Shown in pieces: positions 1-7,804 of a DNA stretch of 53,144 bases. Position 1 is the first letter of the stretch. Every line of letters starts with the position of its first letter. Source of the stretch: an uncultured Acetobacteraceae bacterium (GTDB taxonomy: Bacteria > Pseudomonadota > Alphaproteobacteria > Acetobacterales > Acetobacteraceae); assembly GCA_903918315.1 (NCBI GenBank), contig CAIXEA010000114.1, positions 1-53,144 of the forward strand, in the 5' to 3' direction. A program made the position numbers and the translations under genes. Below the pieces are notes generated by a model. The model did not search any database and was not told the origin of the DNA. It worked only from the letters and a program-made list of their open reading frames with translations.

Positions 1-2
1 AA

Positions 3-116
3 CTCAAACGGTTCAAGCGGGTCGCTATGCGCTGTGAGAAGACCAAGCGAAACTACGAGGCATTCGTGTCATTGGCCTGTGTGTTTGTCTTGATCAAATC
101 CGTCCACACGGCCTAG
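3..116 (+). mobile_element. IS5-type transposase, C-terminal fragment
   Basis: The window opens inside a reading frame that encodes 37 residues and stops with TAG at 114-116. The tail has the basic stretch RCEKTKRNYEAF followed by a hydrophobic end, VFVLIK. This is the usual C-terminus of IS5-family DDE transposases in Acetobacteraceae, the part that carries the last tyrosine and lysine-rich helix. The rest of the element lies outside the window, so neither its integrity nor the insertion-sequence subgroup can be judged. I could not identify the right terminal inverted repeat with confidence; it should lie in the roughly 60 bases after the stop codon. The family call comes from recalled similarity of this tail. 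Confidence 0.7.
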
Positions 117-223
117 ACCGGGGACAGTCATGACAGGTGTTCGGAGACCTTCCTGACACATTTCAGGTCCCGATGGCGGGGGCGTCATACCAGCCGCCCT
201 GACCTGAGACCGCCGCCCCTATT

Positions 224-430
224 CCCACCGTCATGGCCCGGCGCGTCCGGGCCATGACGAACAAGGGATGGATGAAAGGTCTTCTCGGTCGGTATCAGCC
301 CCCGCTCCCACCGTCATGGCCCGGCGCGTCCTGGCAAGCGCCGCCCGCACCCTGCCGCAACAGGTGGCCCGGACAAGCCGGGCCATGACGAGCGGGGGAT
401 ACATTCAAGGTCTCCTCGGTCGGTATCAGC
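224..430. repeat. GTCATGGCCCGG palindromic repeat cluster
   Basis: The non-coding stretch 117-518 holds a cluster of palindromic repeats and no convincing gene. A 12-base arm at 230-241 (GTCATGGCCCGG) pairs perfectly with 247-258, leaving a 5-base loop. The same arm recurs at 313-324 and pairs with 378-389 around a longer, itself structured, loop. The flank CCCACCGTCATGGCCCGG plus seven bases is repeated at 224-248 and 307-331. A second direct repeat of 23 bases with one mismatch lies at 277-299 and 408-430. Such GTCATGGCC-type palindromes are dispersed in many alphaproteobacterial genomes. No function can be read from the sequence. Confidence 0.75.
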
Positions 431-518
431 GCGGTCGGCGCCAACCGTCCGCATGACGAAGGGCCAGCCCGCTGCGGGAGGCTTGGCGCGGGGAAATCGC
501 CCATGATACGAACGAACC

Positions 519-1439
519 ATGAACACGCTCCACCCCAAGACCCCGCCCGCGCCCTGCGCCATCAGCCGGCCGATCATTCCGGCACAGCAGCCCATGCGCC
601 GTGAGACCAGCCTCCGCGCCAGCAGTTGTCTGTCGTCCCGGCCACCCGCGCCCCGGACCACGGCCGATGTGCTGCGTCAGGTCTTCGATCGCTGGCCCGA
701 GTTTTCATCCGTCGTCCGGACCACGCTGAACGCGGCCCGGCCCGGCCGTCGGGAAAACCCCATATGCCGTGAGCCGCCCCCCAAGCCGGCGCAACCCGGC
801 CCGCTCCGCAACGGCAACCCCCGCGGCAACCCCAACCGCGCGCCCCGCTGCGGCGCGAAGACCCGGCTGGGCTGCCCGTGCAAGGGACCGGCGATGCGCA
901 ACGGCCGCTGCCGCATGCATGGCGGCGCCGCCACGGGACCCAAAACCGAGGCCGGGCGAGCCCGGATCGCCGCCGCGCGCACCACCCATGGCCGTTACGG
1001 CGCCGCCGCCCGGGCAACCCAGGCCAGGGCCCGCGGCATCATCCAACGCGGCCGGGTGCTCGGGGCGATCGTTGAGGCCGCCCTGCCCCTCACGGCCATC
1101 GCACCCCTGCTGCGTCAATTACCAGGCAAAACGCCATGCACCGTGAGCGAGGGGCCACTGGTCCTCATGACCACCGATCTGACCCGCGCCGAGGCAACCA
1201 GCCTGATCCGCATGATCCGCGATAACACCCCATACGCCGTGAGCGCGGCGGTTCCCGCGAAGCCTACCCAACCCGGCGCTGCTTCTCCCGCTTCTGGCGC
1301 GGCGCCGCCCCGCCCTTCGCCCGATCCAGCACGAAGCGCTCATAATCATCCATATCCCCCTCGAACGGCGCGATCGTCCCATCCGCCGCCAGCCACAGCC
1401 GATCGGCTACCAGCTCCATCAAGGAACGGTCATGGGTAA
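519..1439 (+). CDS. HGGxxTGP-motif protein
   Basis: The central part of this 306-residue frame carries the recognisable core: RCGAKTRLGCPCKGPAM, then RCRMHGGAATGPKT near residues 130-145, followed by a basic helix. This HGGxxTGP motif with preceding cysteines marks a small family of unknown function often found near phage or mobile genes. A zinc-knuckle-like role is possible but not shown. The family is usually much shorter, so both ends are doubtful. The first 75 residues are low-complexity and Pro/Arg-rich, and the last 58 codons lie over the 3' end of the opposite ABC-F gene. The real protein may cover only about 740-1250. Two copies of a short repeat fall in this frame and two more lie downstream out of frame (see 591-1243). 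Confidence 0.5.
   Translation: MNTLHPKTPPAPCAISRPIIPAQQPMRRETSLRASSCLSSRPPAPRTTADVLRQVFDRWPEFSSVVRTTLNAARPGRRENPICREPPPKPAQPGPLRNGNPRGNPNRAPRCGAKTRLGCPCKGPAMRNGRCRMHGGAATGPKTEAGRARIAAARTTHGRYGAAARATQARARGIIQRGRVLGAIVEAALPLTAIAPLLRQLPGKTPCTVSEGPLVLMTTDLTRAEATSLIRMIRDNTPYAVSAAVPAKPTQPGAASPASGAAPPRPSPDPARSAHNHPYPPRTARSSHPPPATADRLPAPSRNGHG
591..1243 (+). repeat. four dispersed copies of a 15-base repeat
   Basis: The 15-mer with consensus CCCATRYGCCGTGAG occurs at 591-605, 759-773, 1133-1147 (GCCATGCACCGTGAG) and 1229-1243. Copies 2, 3 and 4 are also preceded by similar A-rich sequence. In one phase all four encode Pro-(Met/Ile)-(Arg/Cys/His)-Arg-Glu. Copies 1 and 2 lie in the frame of the HGGxxTGP gene, while copies 3 and 4 lie two bases out of it. 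The repeat therefore behaves as a DNA-level element or marks a frame change between 773 and 1133. Confidence 0.6.
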
Positions 1440-2877
1440 TGAGGATCACCGCCCCCTGGTAGTCGTTCAGCGCATCCAGCAGCGCCCGCCGGCTATCAAT
1501 ATCCAGATGGTTGGTCGGCTCATCCAGGATCAGCAGATGCGGCGCCGCCATCGCCACGAGGTTCAGCAGCAGACGGGCCCGCTCCCCGCCCGACAGGTTC
1601 TCGACCGTGGTGGATTGCTTGTCGAAATTGATGCCCCAATGCGCGAGGCGGGAGCGGTATGAGGTCTCGTTATCCTCCGGCCGCTCACGGCGGATGATGT
1701 CGAGCGCGGTGTCCAGCGGGTCCAGGGCCTCGATCTGATGCTGGTGGAACCAGCCGACTTTGATGCGGTGCTCCCGTTGCATGAGGCCGGATTTCAGGCC
1801 CAGCGCCCCGGCCGCCATCTTGGCGAAAGTCGATTTGCCGGCCCCGTTCACGCCCAGCAAGCCGATGCGGTCATCCACATCCAGGCGCAGGTTCAGGTCG
1901 CGCAGGATGGTGTCGTCGCCGTAACCGACGGAGGCATGCTCCAGCCGCATCAGCGGCGGCGCCAGCGGGCGCAGCGGGGACGGCAGCACGAAGGGGGCGA
2001 CACGCTCCTCGATCACCGCGCTGACGGGTTCCAGCTTGGCGAGGCGCTTCATGCGCGACTGCGCCTGCGCCGCCTTGCTGGCCTTGGCGCGGAACCGATC
2101 CACGAAGCTTTGCAGATGCGCCCGTTCGGCTTCCTGCTTGACCTGGAACGCCGCCTGCAACCGCGCTTTCTCGCCGCGCCGCTTCTCGAAGTCGTCATAG
2201 CCGCCTGTATAGAGGTCGAGCTTGCCCTCCCGCACATGCAGGATCGAGTCGACGGAGTTGTTCAGCAGTTCCCGATCATGGGAGATGATGATGGCCGCCT
2301 TGGGATACTTGCGCAGCCGCGCCTCCAGCCACATCGCCCCCTCAAGGTCGAGGTAGTTGGTCGGCTCGTCGAGCAGCAGCAGATCGGGCTCCGAGAACAG
2401 CGCCGCCGCCAGGGCGACGCGCATCCGCCAGCCGCCGGAAAATTCCGCCATCGTTCGCGACAGATCCGCGGTGGAGAACCCCAGCCCCGCCAAAATCTCA
2501 CTCGCCCGCGCCGGCGCCCGATCGGCCCCGATTTCTTCGAGACGGGTGTAGATGTCGCCCATGCGGTCGGGTTCGGCGGTGTCCAGCTCGGTCATCAGCG
2601 CATGGCGGACCGTGTCGGCTTCCAGGATGGTGTCGAGCAGGGAGACCGGCGTCGCCGGATGCTCCTGCGCCACCGCCCCGATCCGCGCCCCTTTGGGGAC
2701 CGAGAGCGTGCCGCCATCGGGGGTGAACTCCCCCAGGATCAGCTTGAACAGGGTGGATTTGCCCACCCCATTGCGCCCGACGAGCCCGGTTTTGGCGGTG
2801 GGCGGCAGGTTCAACGAGGCATGGTCGAAGAACCGCCGTCCCCAGGCGTTGAAGACGAGATCATCAATTTGCAACAT
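1264..2877 (-). CDS. ABC-F family ATPase
   Basis: This 537-residue protein has two nucleotide-binding domains and no membrane segments, which is the ABC-F layout (ribosome-associated ATPases such as EttA, Uup and YheS). Domain 1 has Walker A GRNGVGKST at residues 34-42, a signature near FSGGWRMR and Walker B LLLLDEPTNYLD. A charged linker follows. Domain 2 has GVNGAGKST, the signature LSGGERARL and LLILDEPTNHLD. It ends with a short basic tail rather than a long Uup-type coiled coil, so it looks closest to YheS. The likely role is rescue or tuning of translating ribosomes. The start codon lacks a clear purine-rich site upstream, but the N-terminus fits the family. Confidence 0.93.
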   Translation of the reverse strand: MLQIDDLVFNAWGRRFFDHASLNLPPTAKTGLVGRNGVGKSTLFKLILGEFTPDGGTLSVPKGARIGAVAQEHPATPVSLLDTILEADTVRHALMTELDTAEPDRMGDIYTRLEEIGADRAPARASEILAGLGFSTADLSRTMAEFSGGWRMRVALAAALFSEPDLLLLDEPTNYLDLEGAMWLEARLRKYPKAAIIISHDRELLNNSVDSILHVREGKLDLYTGGYDDFEKRRGEKARLQAAFQVKQEAERAHLQSFVDRFRAKASKAAQAQSRMKRLAKLEPVSAVIEERVAPFVLPSPLRPLAPPLMRLEHASVGYGDDTILRDLNLRLDVDDRIGLLGVNGAGKSTFAKMAAGALGLKSGLMQREHRIKVGWFHQHQIEALDPLDTALDIIRRERPEDNETSYRSRLAHWGINFDKQSTTVENLSGGERARLLLNLVAMAAPHLLILDEPTNHLDIDSRRALLDALNDYQGAVILITHDRSLMELVADRLWLAADGTIAPFEGDMDDYERFVLDRAKGGAAPRQKREKQRRVG

Positions 2878-2974
2878 GGGAGGGGCGAGGCCGATCGTGC
2901 GGGAGGGGTGTTGCGGCCTGTGTATATGGTGCAGTGCGGCATAGCGAGCCGAAAACCACCGCCAGCCCCTGCTA

Positions 2975-4462
2975 TCACCCCAAGCGCGGCCGCCGCCTTA
3001 TATCCGCCCGCACATGCCGGAAATTCAGCACGGCCGGATCCGCCAGGACCGGGCCGGGGGCGATGGCGACGATGATCCTGCCCGCCATCGGTTCGAAATC
3101 AGCCCGGAAATGCACCGAGGACTTCAGCGCCAGGATCGGGCAGGACGCGGGCTCGATGCCGACATGGCGGATGATCGCCTGGTCCAGCGCCTGCATCTTG
3201 CGGGTCGCCACGATCACCAGCACGCCCTCGATCTCGATCAGTGCCGTCGGCCCCAGATTACCGGGATTGCCGGCCCCCATCGGGCCGGTCAGGGTGAAGA
3301 CGCCATCGGTCAGCCGCACCACCCGCGCCGCGCAGGGGAACGGCATGCCATCCGATTTGCCGCCCAGCGACAGCGCCACCGTCGCGCCCACACCGGCCGC
3401 GTGGCAGGCCGCCGCGCTGTCGGCGTCATTGATCAGGCAGACCAGCGCCCCTTTGGCACCCTGGCGCACCAGTTCGGCCAGCAGTTCGGCGGTATCGCCA
3501 TGCCCGCCGCCGCCGGGATTATCCTGGGTATCGGCCATGACGATGGGGCCGGTGGCCCCGGCGCAAGCGCGCAGGGCCTCGGCCACCGCCTCCGCCGCGG
3601 GCAAAGTCTCCTGCACGAACGTTGCCTCCCGCGCCGCGATTCGGGCCACGAGCGCATCCGCGGCCGCGTCGGCCTGCGCCTGGGTTTCCGCGAAGGCCGC
3701 GACGGCGGGGCCGCAATCGAGGAAGTCCGCGTAAGGGAAGCCGAAGCACCAGGCCAGTTCGGCCACGCCAGGCGCCGCCGCGATCGCCATTCGATCCGTC
3801 ATCACCGCGCTCATGGGCGGCATCAGCGTGCATTGGCTGCCGAGCGGGATCCAGAAATCGAACTGGCGGAAGGCGCGGAACCAGGGCCCGGCGCGGCCGA
3901 TACGCGCCAATAGCAGCGTCATCGCCCGCGCGCCGGCCGCCGGCATGTCCACATGCGGGTAGGTGCGGAAGGGCACCGCGGCATCGGCCAGCCGCACCAT
4001 CGCCGCGGTCAGATTGGCATGCGGGTCGAGGCTGATAGTCAAGGGCAGCGCCGCCCCCACGATCGCGCGAACCCGGCGCAGCAACTCCCCCTCCGCATCG
4101 GGAAAGCTCTCGACCACCGCTGCGCCATGCAGGTCGAGATAGACGCCGTCCAACGGACCCGCATCGAGCGCATCGGACAGACGGGCGCAGATCTGGGCCG
4201 ACAAGCGCTCAAACGCCTCATCCTGCACCGGCCCGGCCGGATTGGCGAAAGCCCAGGCGAGCGGCACGAGCGTGACCCCCGCGGCTTCCGCGACTCCGAT
4301 CGCACCCGCCGAGGGGGCGGAGGTCGTGCGCAGGCCAGGGATCAGCGCCGCCCCGATCTGTATCGGCGGCAGGCCGCCGGGCGATTGGAAATCGGCATAG
4401 GTGGTGGGCCGAGGCGCGAAGGAATGGCTCTCATGCAGGAACCCACCGATGGCGATACGCAT
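2975..4462 (-). CDS. M81 family (MlrC-like) metallopeptidase
   Basis: The 495-residue protein matches the M81/MlrC family, named for the last enzyme of microcystin breakdown; most members act on unknown substrates. The N-terminus RIAIGGFLHESHSF carries the conserved His-Glu. LDLHGAAV and SLDPHANLT supply further predicted zinc ligands, and DTQDNPGGGGHGDT is the family's glycine-rich signature near residue 310. Length is typical. No signal peptide is visible, so it is probably cytoplasmic. The gene lies 30 bases after a hydroxyacid dehydrogenase and appears to be the last or next-to-last gene of a minus-strand operon. Hydrolysis of a small peptide or amide linked to the dehydrogenases is plausible but inferred. 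Confidence 0.88.
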   Translation of the reverse strand: MRIAIGGFLHESHSFAPRPTTYADFQSPGGLPPIQIGAALIPGLRTTSAPSAGAIGVAEAAGVTLVPLAWAFANPAGPVQDEAFERLSAQICARLSDALDAGPLDGVYLDLHGAAVVESFPDAEGELLRRVRAIVGAALPLTISLDPHANLTAAMVRLADAAVPFRTYPHVDMPAAGARAMTLLLARIGRAGPWFRAFRQFDFWIPLGSQCTLMPPMSAVMTDRMAIAAAPGVAELAWCFGFPYADFLDCGPAVAAFAETQAQADAAADALVARIAAREATFVQETLPAAEAVAEALRACAGATGPIVMADTQDNPGGGGHGDTAELLAELVRQGAKGALVCLINDADSAAACHAAGVGATVALSLGGKSDGMPFPCAARVVRLTDGVFTLTGPMGAGNPGNLGPTALIEIEGVLVIVATRKMQALDQAIIRHVGIEPASCPILALKSSVHFRADFEPMAGRIIVAIAPGPVLADPAVLNFRHVRADIRRRPRLG

Positions 4463-4492
4463 GATCCCCCCTTCCCGTTCGGCGCCGCGCGA

Positions 4493-5452
4493 TCAGACCC
4501 GGACCAAATTCGCCGGCACCCGCCCGGCCAGCACCGCGTCGATGCCATCCAATGCCACCTGCCCCATGGCATCGCGGGTTTCGGTCGTGGCCGAACCCAG
4601 ATGCGGCAGCAGCACCACGTTCTCCAGCCCCAGATAGCCCGGGTTGATCCGCGGCTCCCCGTCGTACACGTCCAGACCGGCGGCGGCGATGTGCCCCGTC
4701 GTCAGCGCCGCGATGAGGGCGGTGTCGTCGACCAGGGTGCCGCGCGCCGCGTTCGCCACCACCGCGCCCCGCGGCATCGCCGCGATCCGATCCGCGTTCA
4801 GCCAATGGCGCGTACCGCCGCCACCCGGCGCATTCAAAGACAGGACATCGCAGATCGGCAGGAAGGTCGCCTCGGTCGGATGGAAGATGGCCCCCGCTTC
4901 AAGCGCGGGCGGCAGGCGGGCGATGTCGTGATAGTGGATTTCCATCCCGAAGCCGCGCGCCATCCGCGCGAGTTCGCGGCCGATCCGGCCGAAGCCGAAG
5001 ATCCCCAGCCGGCGGCCGGAGACCTGCGTGCCCATCAACTGTGTCGGCGCCCAGCCTTCCCATTTGCCGGCCCGTACCATTCGCTCCCCCTCTCCGGCGC
5101 GGCGGGCGGCGGCGAGGATCAGCAGCATGGCGCATTCCGCGGTTGCCACACTCAAAACATCCGGGGTATTACAGACGGCGATCCCCCGCGCATGCGCGGC
5201 GACGGCATCGACATGGTCGTAGCCAACACTGAATGTGGCGATGACTTTGACGCTATCGGGCAAGGCCGCGATCAACGCCGCGTCGAAGGCATCACCGGGG
5301 CAACAAATAATAGCCTCCGCCCCGGCCGCTTTGGCGGCGACGTCGGTCATGGGGATGTCGGACGGGGTCAGCACCGCATCATAATCGCGGGCCGCCCTGG
5401 CCTCGATCGCGGACGGCAGGCGGCGGGTAACCAGCAGTCGCGTCTTGGCCAT
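4493..5452 (-). CDS. D-2-hydroxyacid dehydrogenase (GyaR-like), copy 1
   Basis: This 319-residue NAD(P)-dependent D-isomer-specific 2-hydroxyacid dehydrogenase reduces 2-keto acids such as glyoxylate or hydroxypyruvate, or works in reverse. The nucleotide-binding motif is GIFGFGRIG near residue 157. The catalytic Arg sits in NAARG, the Glu in DGEPRI and the His in LPHLGSA, so the triad is complete. It lies 12 bases downstream of a second enzyme of the same family and 30 bases upstream of the M81 gene, all on the minus strand and probably co-transcribed. The two dehydrogenases differ enough to suggest separate substrates. The exact substrate cannot be read from sequence. Confidence 0.92.
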   Translation of the reverse strand: MAKTRLLVTRRLPSAIEARAARDYDAVLTPSDIPMTDVAAKAAGAEAIICCPGDAFDAALIAALPDSVKVIATFSVGYDHVDAVAAHARGIAVCNTPDVLSVATAECAMLLILAAARRAGEGERMVRAGKWEGWAPTQLMGTQVSGRRLGIFGFGRIGRELARMARGFGMEIHYHDIARLPPALEAGAIFHPTEATFLPICDVLSLNAPGGGGTRHWLNADRIAAMPRGAVVANAARGTLVDDTALIAALTTGHIAAAGLDVYDGEPRINPGYLGLENVVLLPHLGSATTETRDAMGQVALDGIDAVLAGRVPANLVRV

Positions 5453-5464
5453 CGTGGCGATCCT

Positions 5465-6433
5465 TTAAGTCCAGAGGGGGTCGATCGGGCCCTTGCCCGC
5501 GAGTACGGCAGCGATATTGTCCAACGCCCGATAGCCCATGGCGTTGCGCGTCTCACGAGAGGCACTGCCGACATGCGGCGACAGATAGACATTCTCCAGC
5601 GCCGCGAAGCGCATGTCGTAGTCCGGTTCCGCGCGGAAGACATCCAGCCCGGCGCCGAACAGCTTGCCGGAGGTCAGCGCCTCGAACAGGGCGTCCTCAT
5701 CCACCAGCCCGCCGCGGGAGACATTGACCAGCACCGCCCCGTCCGGCAGCAGCGCCAGGGTCTTCGCATTGACGATCTTGTCCGTCGCGGCATTGGCCGG
5801 GGCGTGCAGGGACAGGAAGTCGCAATGCGGCAGCATCGCTTCAAAGGTCGGGAAATAGGTGGCGCCCCGTTCCAGCTCCGGCGGCAGACGGTTGCGGGCA
5901 TGGTAGACGATCTTCATGTCGAAGCCGCGCCCGCGCTGCGCCATGGCCTGGCCAATGCGGCCCATCCCGAGAATACCCAGGGTCTTCCCGGTGACCCGCA
6001 CACCCAGCAAATCGCCCTGCCCGATCCGGTAACGCCAGCCCTTGCGCATGATGCGGTCATATTCCGAGGCCCGCCGGGCCGCGTTCAACAGCATCATGAA
6101 GCCGTGATCCGCGGTGCACTCCGTCAGCACACCCGGCGTGTTGGTGACCGGCAGGCCCCGCGCTTTGGCGGCGGCGACGTCCACATGGTCGTAGCCGACG
6201 CTGATCGTGGCGCCGATTTTGACGCCGGGCGGCAGGGCCGCGATGGCGGCAGCGTTCAGCGGCAGCGTATTGGTGAAGGCGATGGCGTCGGCCTGATGCG
6301 CGCCGGCGGCCGCGAGAACCTCCGCCACCGTCATATCGTCGGGCCCGGGGGCAATGACGGCGTCAAACATCTCCCGCGCGCGGAGGTTCACGTCTTCGGG
6401 CACCAGACAGGCGAGGATCAGCCGAGGCTTCAT
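5465..6433 (-). CDS. D-2-hydroxyacid dehydrogenase, copy 2
   Basis: This 322-residue member of the D-isomer-specific 2-hydroxyacid dehydrogenase family is the first gene of the minus-strand operon. The Rossmann motif is GILGMGRIG near residue 165. The catalytic Arg is in NVSRGG, the Glu in RAEPD and the His in SPHVGSA. It resembles glyoxylate/hydroxypyruvate reductases and D-glycerate dehydrogenases. It is homologous to the next gene along most of its length (SVGYDHVD is shared), consistent with an old tandem duplication. The divergent start of the MFS gene at 6597 leaves a 163-base shared promoter region. Confidence 0.92.
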   Translation of the reverse strand: MKPRLILACLVPEDVNLRAREMFDAVIAPGPDDMTVAEVLAAAGAHQADAIAFTNTLPLNAAAIAALPPGVKIGATISVGYDHVDVAAAKARGLPVTNTPGVLTECTADHGFMMLLNAARRASEYDRIMRKGWRYRIGQGDLLGVRVTGKTLGILGMGRIGQAMAQRGRGFDMKIVYHARNRLPPELERGATYFPTFEAMLPHCDFLSLHAPANAATDKIVNAKTLALLPDGAVLVNVSRGGLVDEDALFEALTSGKLFGAGLDVFRAEPDYDMRFAALENVYLSPHVGSASRETRNAMGYRALDNIAAVLAGKGPIDPLWT

Positions 6434-6596
6434 TCTTGGGACTCCTTATGTCCGGAGCCTATCCCCCCGATGTGTGTTTGTGGAAGGGGGCATGGTAGCG
6501 ATCCCAAGGTTTTGCGGCGCGCCGGGTCGGACCCGCGGCGGTTGATCCGCCGCCCAATGGCGCTAAACACCCAGCCAACGTTGAGAGGAACCCAGA
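6434..6596. promoter_or_regulatory. divergent intergenic region, dehydrogenase/MFS
   Basis: The 163 bases separate the minus-strand dehydrogenase operon from the plus-strand MFS gene and must contain both start signals. A purine-rich ribosome site (GAGAGGAA) lies about 10 bases before the MFS ATG at 6597. I see no clear -35/-10 pair or operator palindrome. Confidence 0.4.
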
Positions 6597-7772
6597 ATGG
6601 CGACACCGGACGAGCGCATGCCCTGGCCGCTCATCGCGGCCGCGGCGCTGGCGATGTTTACCGCCGCGTCCTCCGGCACCACGCGCGCGCCATTTCTGCT
6701 GGACATGGCGCATGATCTCTCGACCTCGCTGGCGTTGGTCGGAAATCTCGTCGCGGCAACCTCGGTCTCCTGGGCCATCGCGGGCATGACGGCCGGCGCG
6801 GGATCCGATCGCTGGGGCCGGCGGCCGTTCCTGATCGGGGGCACGATCGCGCTGTGTTTCGCGATGCTCGGGGTGTCCTCCGCCCGGACCTTCACCGAGG
6901 CCGTGTTCTGGTCCGTCGCCTCCGGAGGCTGCAGCGGCATGTTCACCGGGGTCATCTTCGCCGAGGTCTCCGCCCAGGTCGGCCCGCACCAGCAAGGGCG
7001 CGCATTGGGCTGGGTGATGAGCGGGCAATCCCTCACGCTGCTCGTCGGCGTCCCCCTCGCCGCCCTTGTCGGCTCCTGGATTGGCTGGCGCGGGGTCAAT
7101 CAGTGCGTCGCCGCTTTGGCGGTGCTGTCCTGCATCGCGCTGATCGTGACCACGCATGGCCGGCCCAGCGGCGCGCGGGCACGGGGCACGAAGGCGCCGT
7201 CCCTGCGCGCGGCCTTGTCGTTGCCGGTGATCCGCCTGCTTGGCATGGGGATCATGGAGCGCATCTGTTACGGCCTCACCGCCGTCTATTTCGCGACCTT
7301 CCTGCAAGCGACCTATCATTTGACCCTGGATGCGGTGGCGATCCCGCTGGCGGTGTTCGCCTCGGGCAATATTCTCGGGACGGTTCTCGGGGGACAGGTG
7401 GCGGACAAGGTGCCTAACCGGCCGCGGACCTATGCCATCGCCATGGCCACCTCCGGCGCGGCGGCGCTGACGCTGTTCGGCTGGCAAACCGGGGTCTTCG
7501 TCTCCGTCGGGCTGGGCTTCGTCTACGTGTTCCTGAACGCCCTCGCCCGCCCGGCGATGCTGGCCGCGCTGGCGGAGGTGCCGGCCCATGTGCGGGGCAC
7601 GGTGATGGGGTTGAACGTCACCTGCTCCTCCATCGGTTGGATGGGGGCGTCGGGTTTGGGCGGTCTGATGATGGCGACGCAGGGCTTCAGCGGCTTCGGG
7701 CCCCTGACCGCCGTCGTCGCGCTGGCTGGGGCGTCGCTGGCGCTGATCCGGCGTCCGATCCGGGGGCCGTAG
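6597..7772 (+). CDS. MFS transporter
   Basis: The 391-residue protein has about twelve hydrophobic segments and the major facilitator loop motif GSDRWGRRPF between segments 2 and 3. A second-half counterpart loop, GGQVADKVPNRP, lies between segments 8 and 9. The N-terminus is short and cytoplasmic, as in drug/H+ antiporter-like members. It starts at an ATG with a good ribosome site. It diverges from the hydroxyacid dehydrogenase/M81 operon, so it may export or import a substrate of that pathway. The substrate cannot be deduced. Its end lies 32 bases from the convergent MBL-fold gene. Confidence 0.9.
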   Translation: MATPDERMPWPLIAAAALAMFTAASSGTTRAPFLLDMAHDLSTSLALVGNLVAATSVSWAIAGMTAGAGSDRWGRRPFLIGGTIALCFAMLGVSSARTFTEAVFWSVASGGCSGMFTGVIFAEVSAQVGPHQQGRALGWVMSGQSLTLLVGVPLAALVGSWIGWRGVNQCVAALAVLSCIALIVTTHGRPSGARARGTKAPSLRAALSLPVIRLLGMGIMERICYGLTAVYFATFLQATYHLTLDAVAIPLAVFASGNILGTVLGGQVADKVPNRPRTYAIAMATSGAAALTLFGWQTGVFVSVGLGFVYVFLNALARPAMLAALAEVPAHVRGTVMGLNVTCSSIGWMGASGLGGLMMATQGFSGFGPLTAVVALAGASLALIRRPIRGP

Positions 7773-7804
7773 GCGCGCAAACGCCGGGCCCCACCGTCCG
7801 GCCA

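Noticed and set aside
268-456. 62-codon frame in the repeat region
   Set aside because: It is made entirely of the palindromic repeats and has no ribosome site.
3953-6715. A 920-codon open frame on the plus strand
   Set aside because: It lies antisense to three clear genes (M81 and two dehydrogenases). Its product is Arg/Gly/His-rich without domains, the usual shadow of GC-rich coding DNA.
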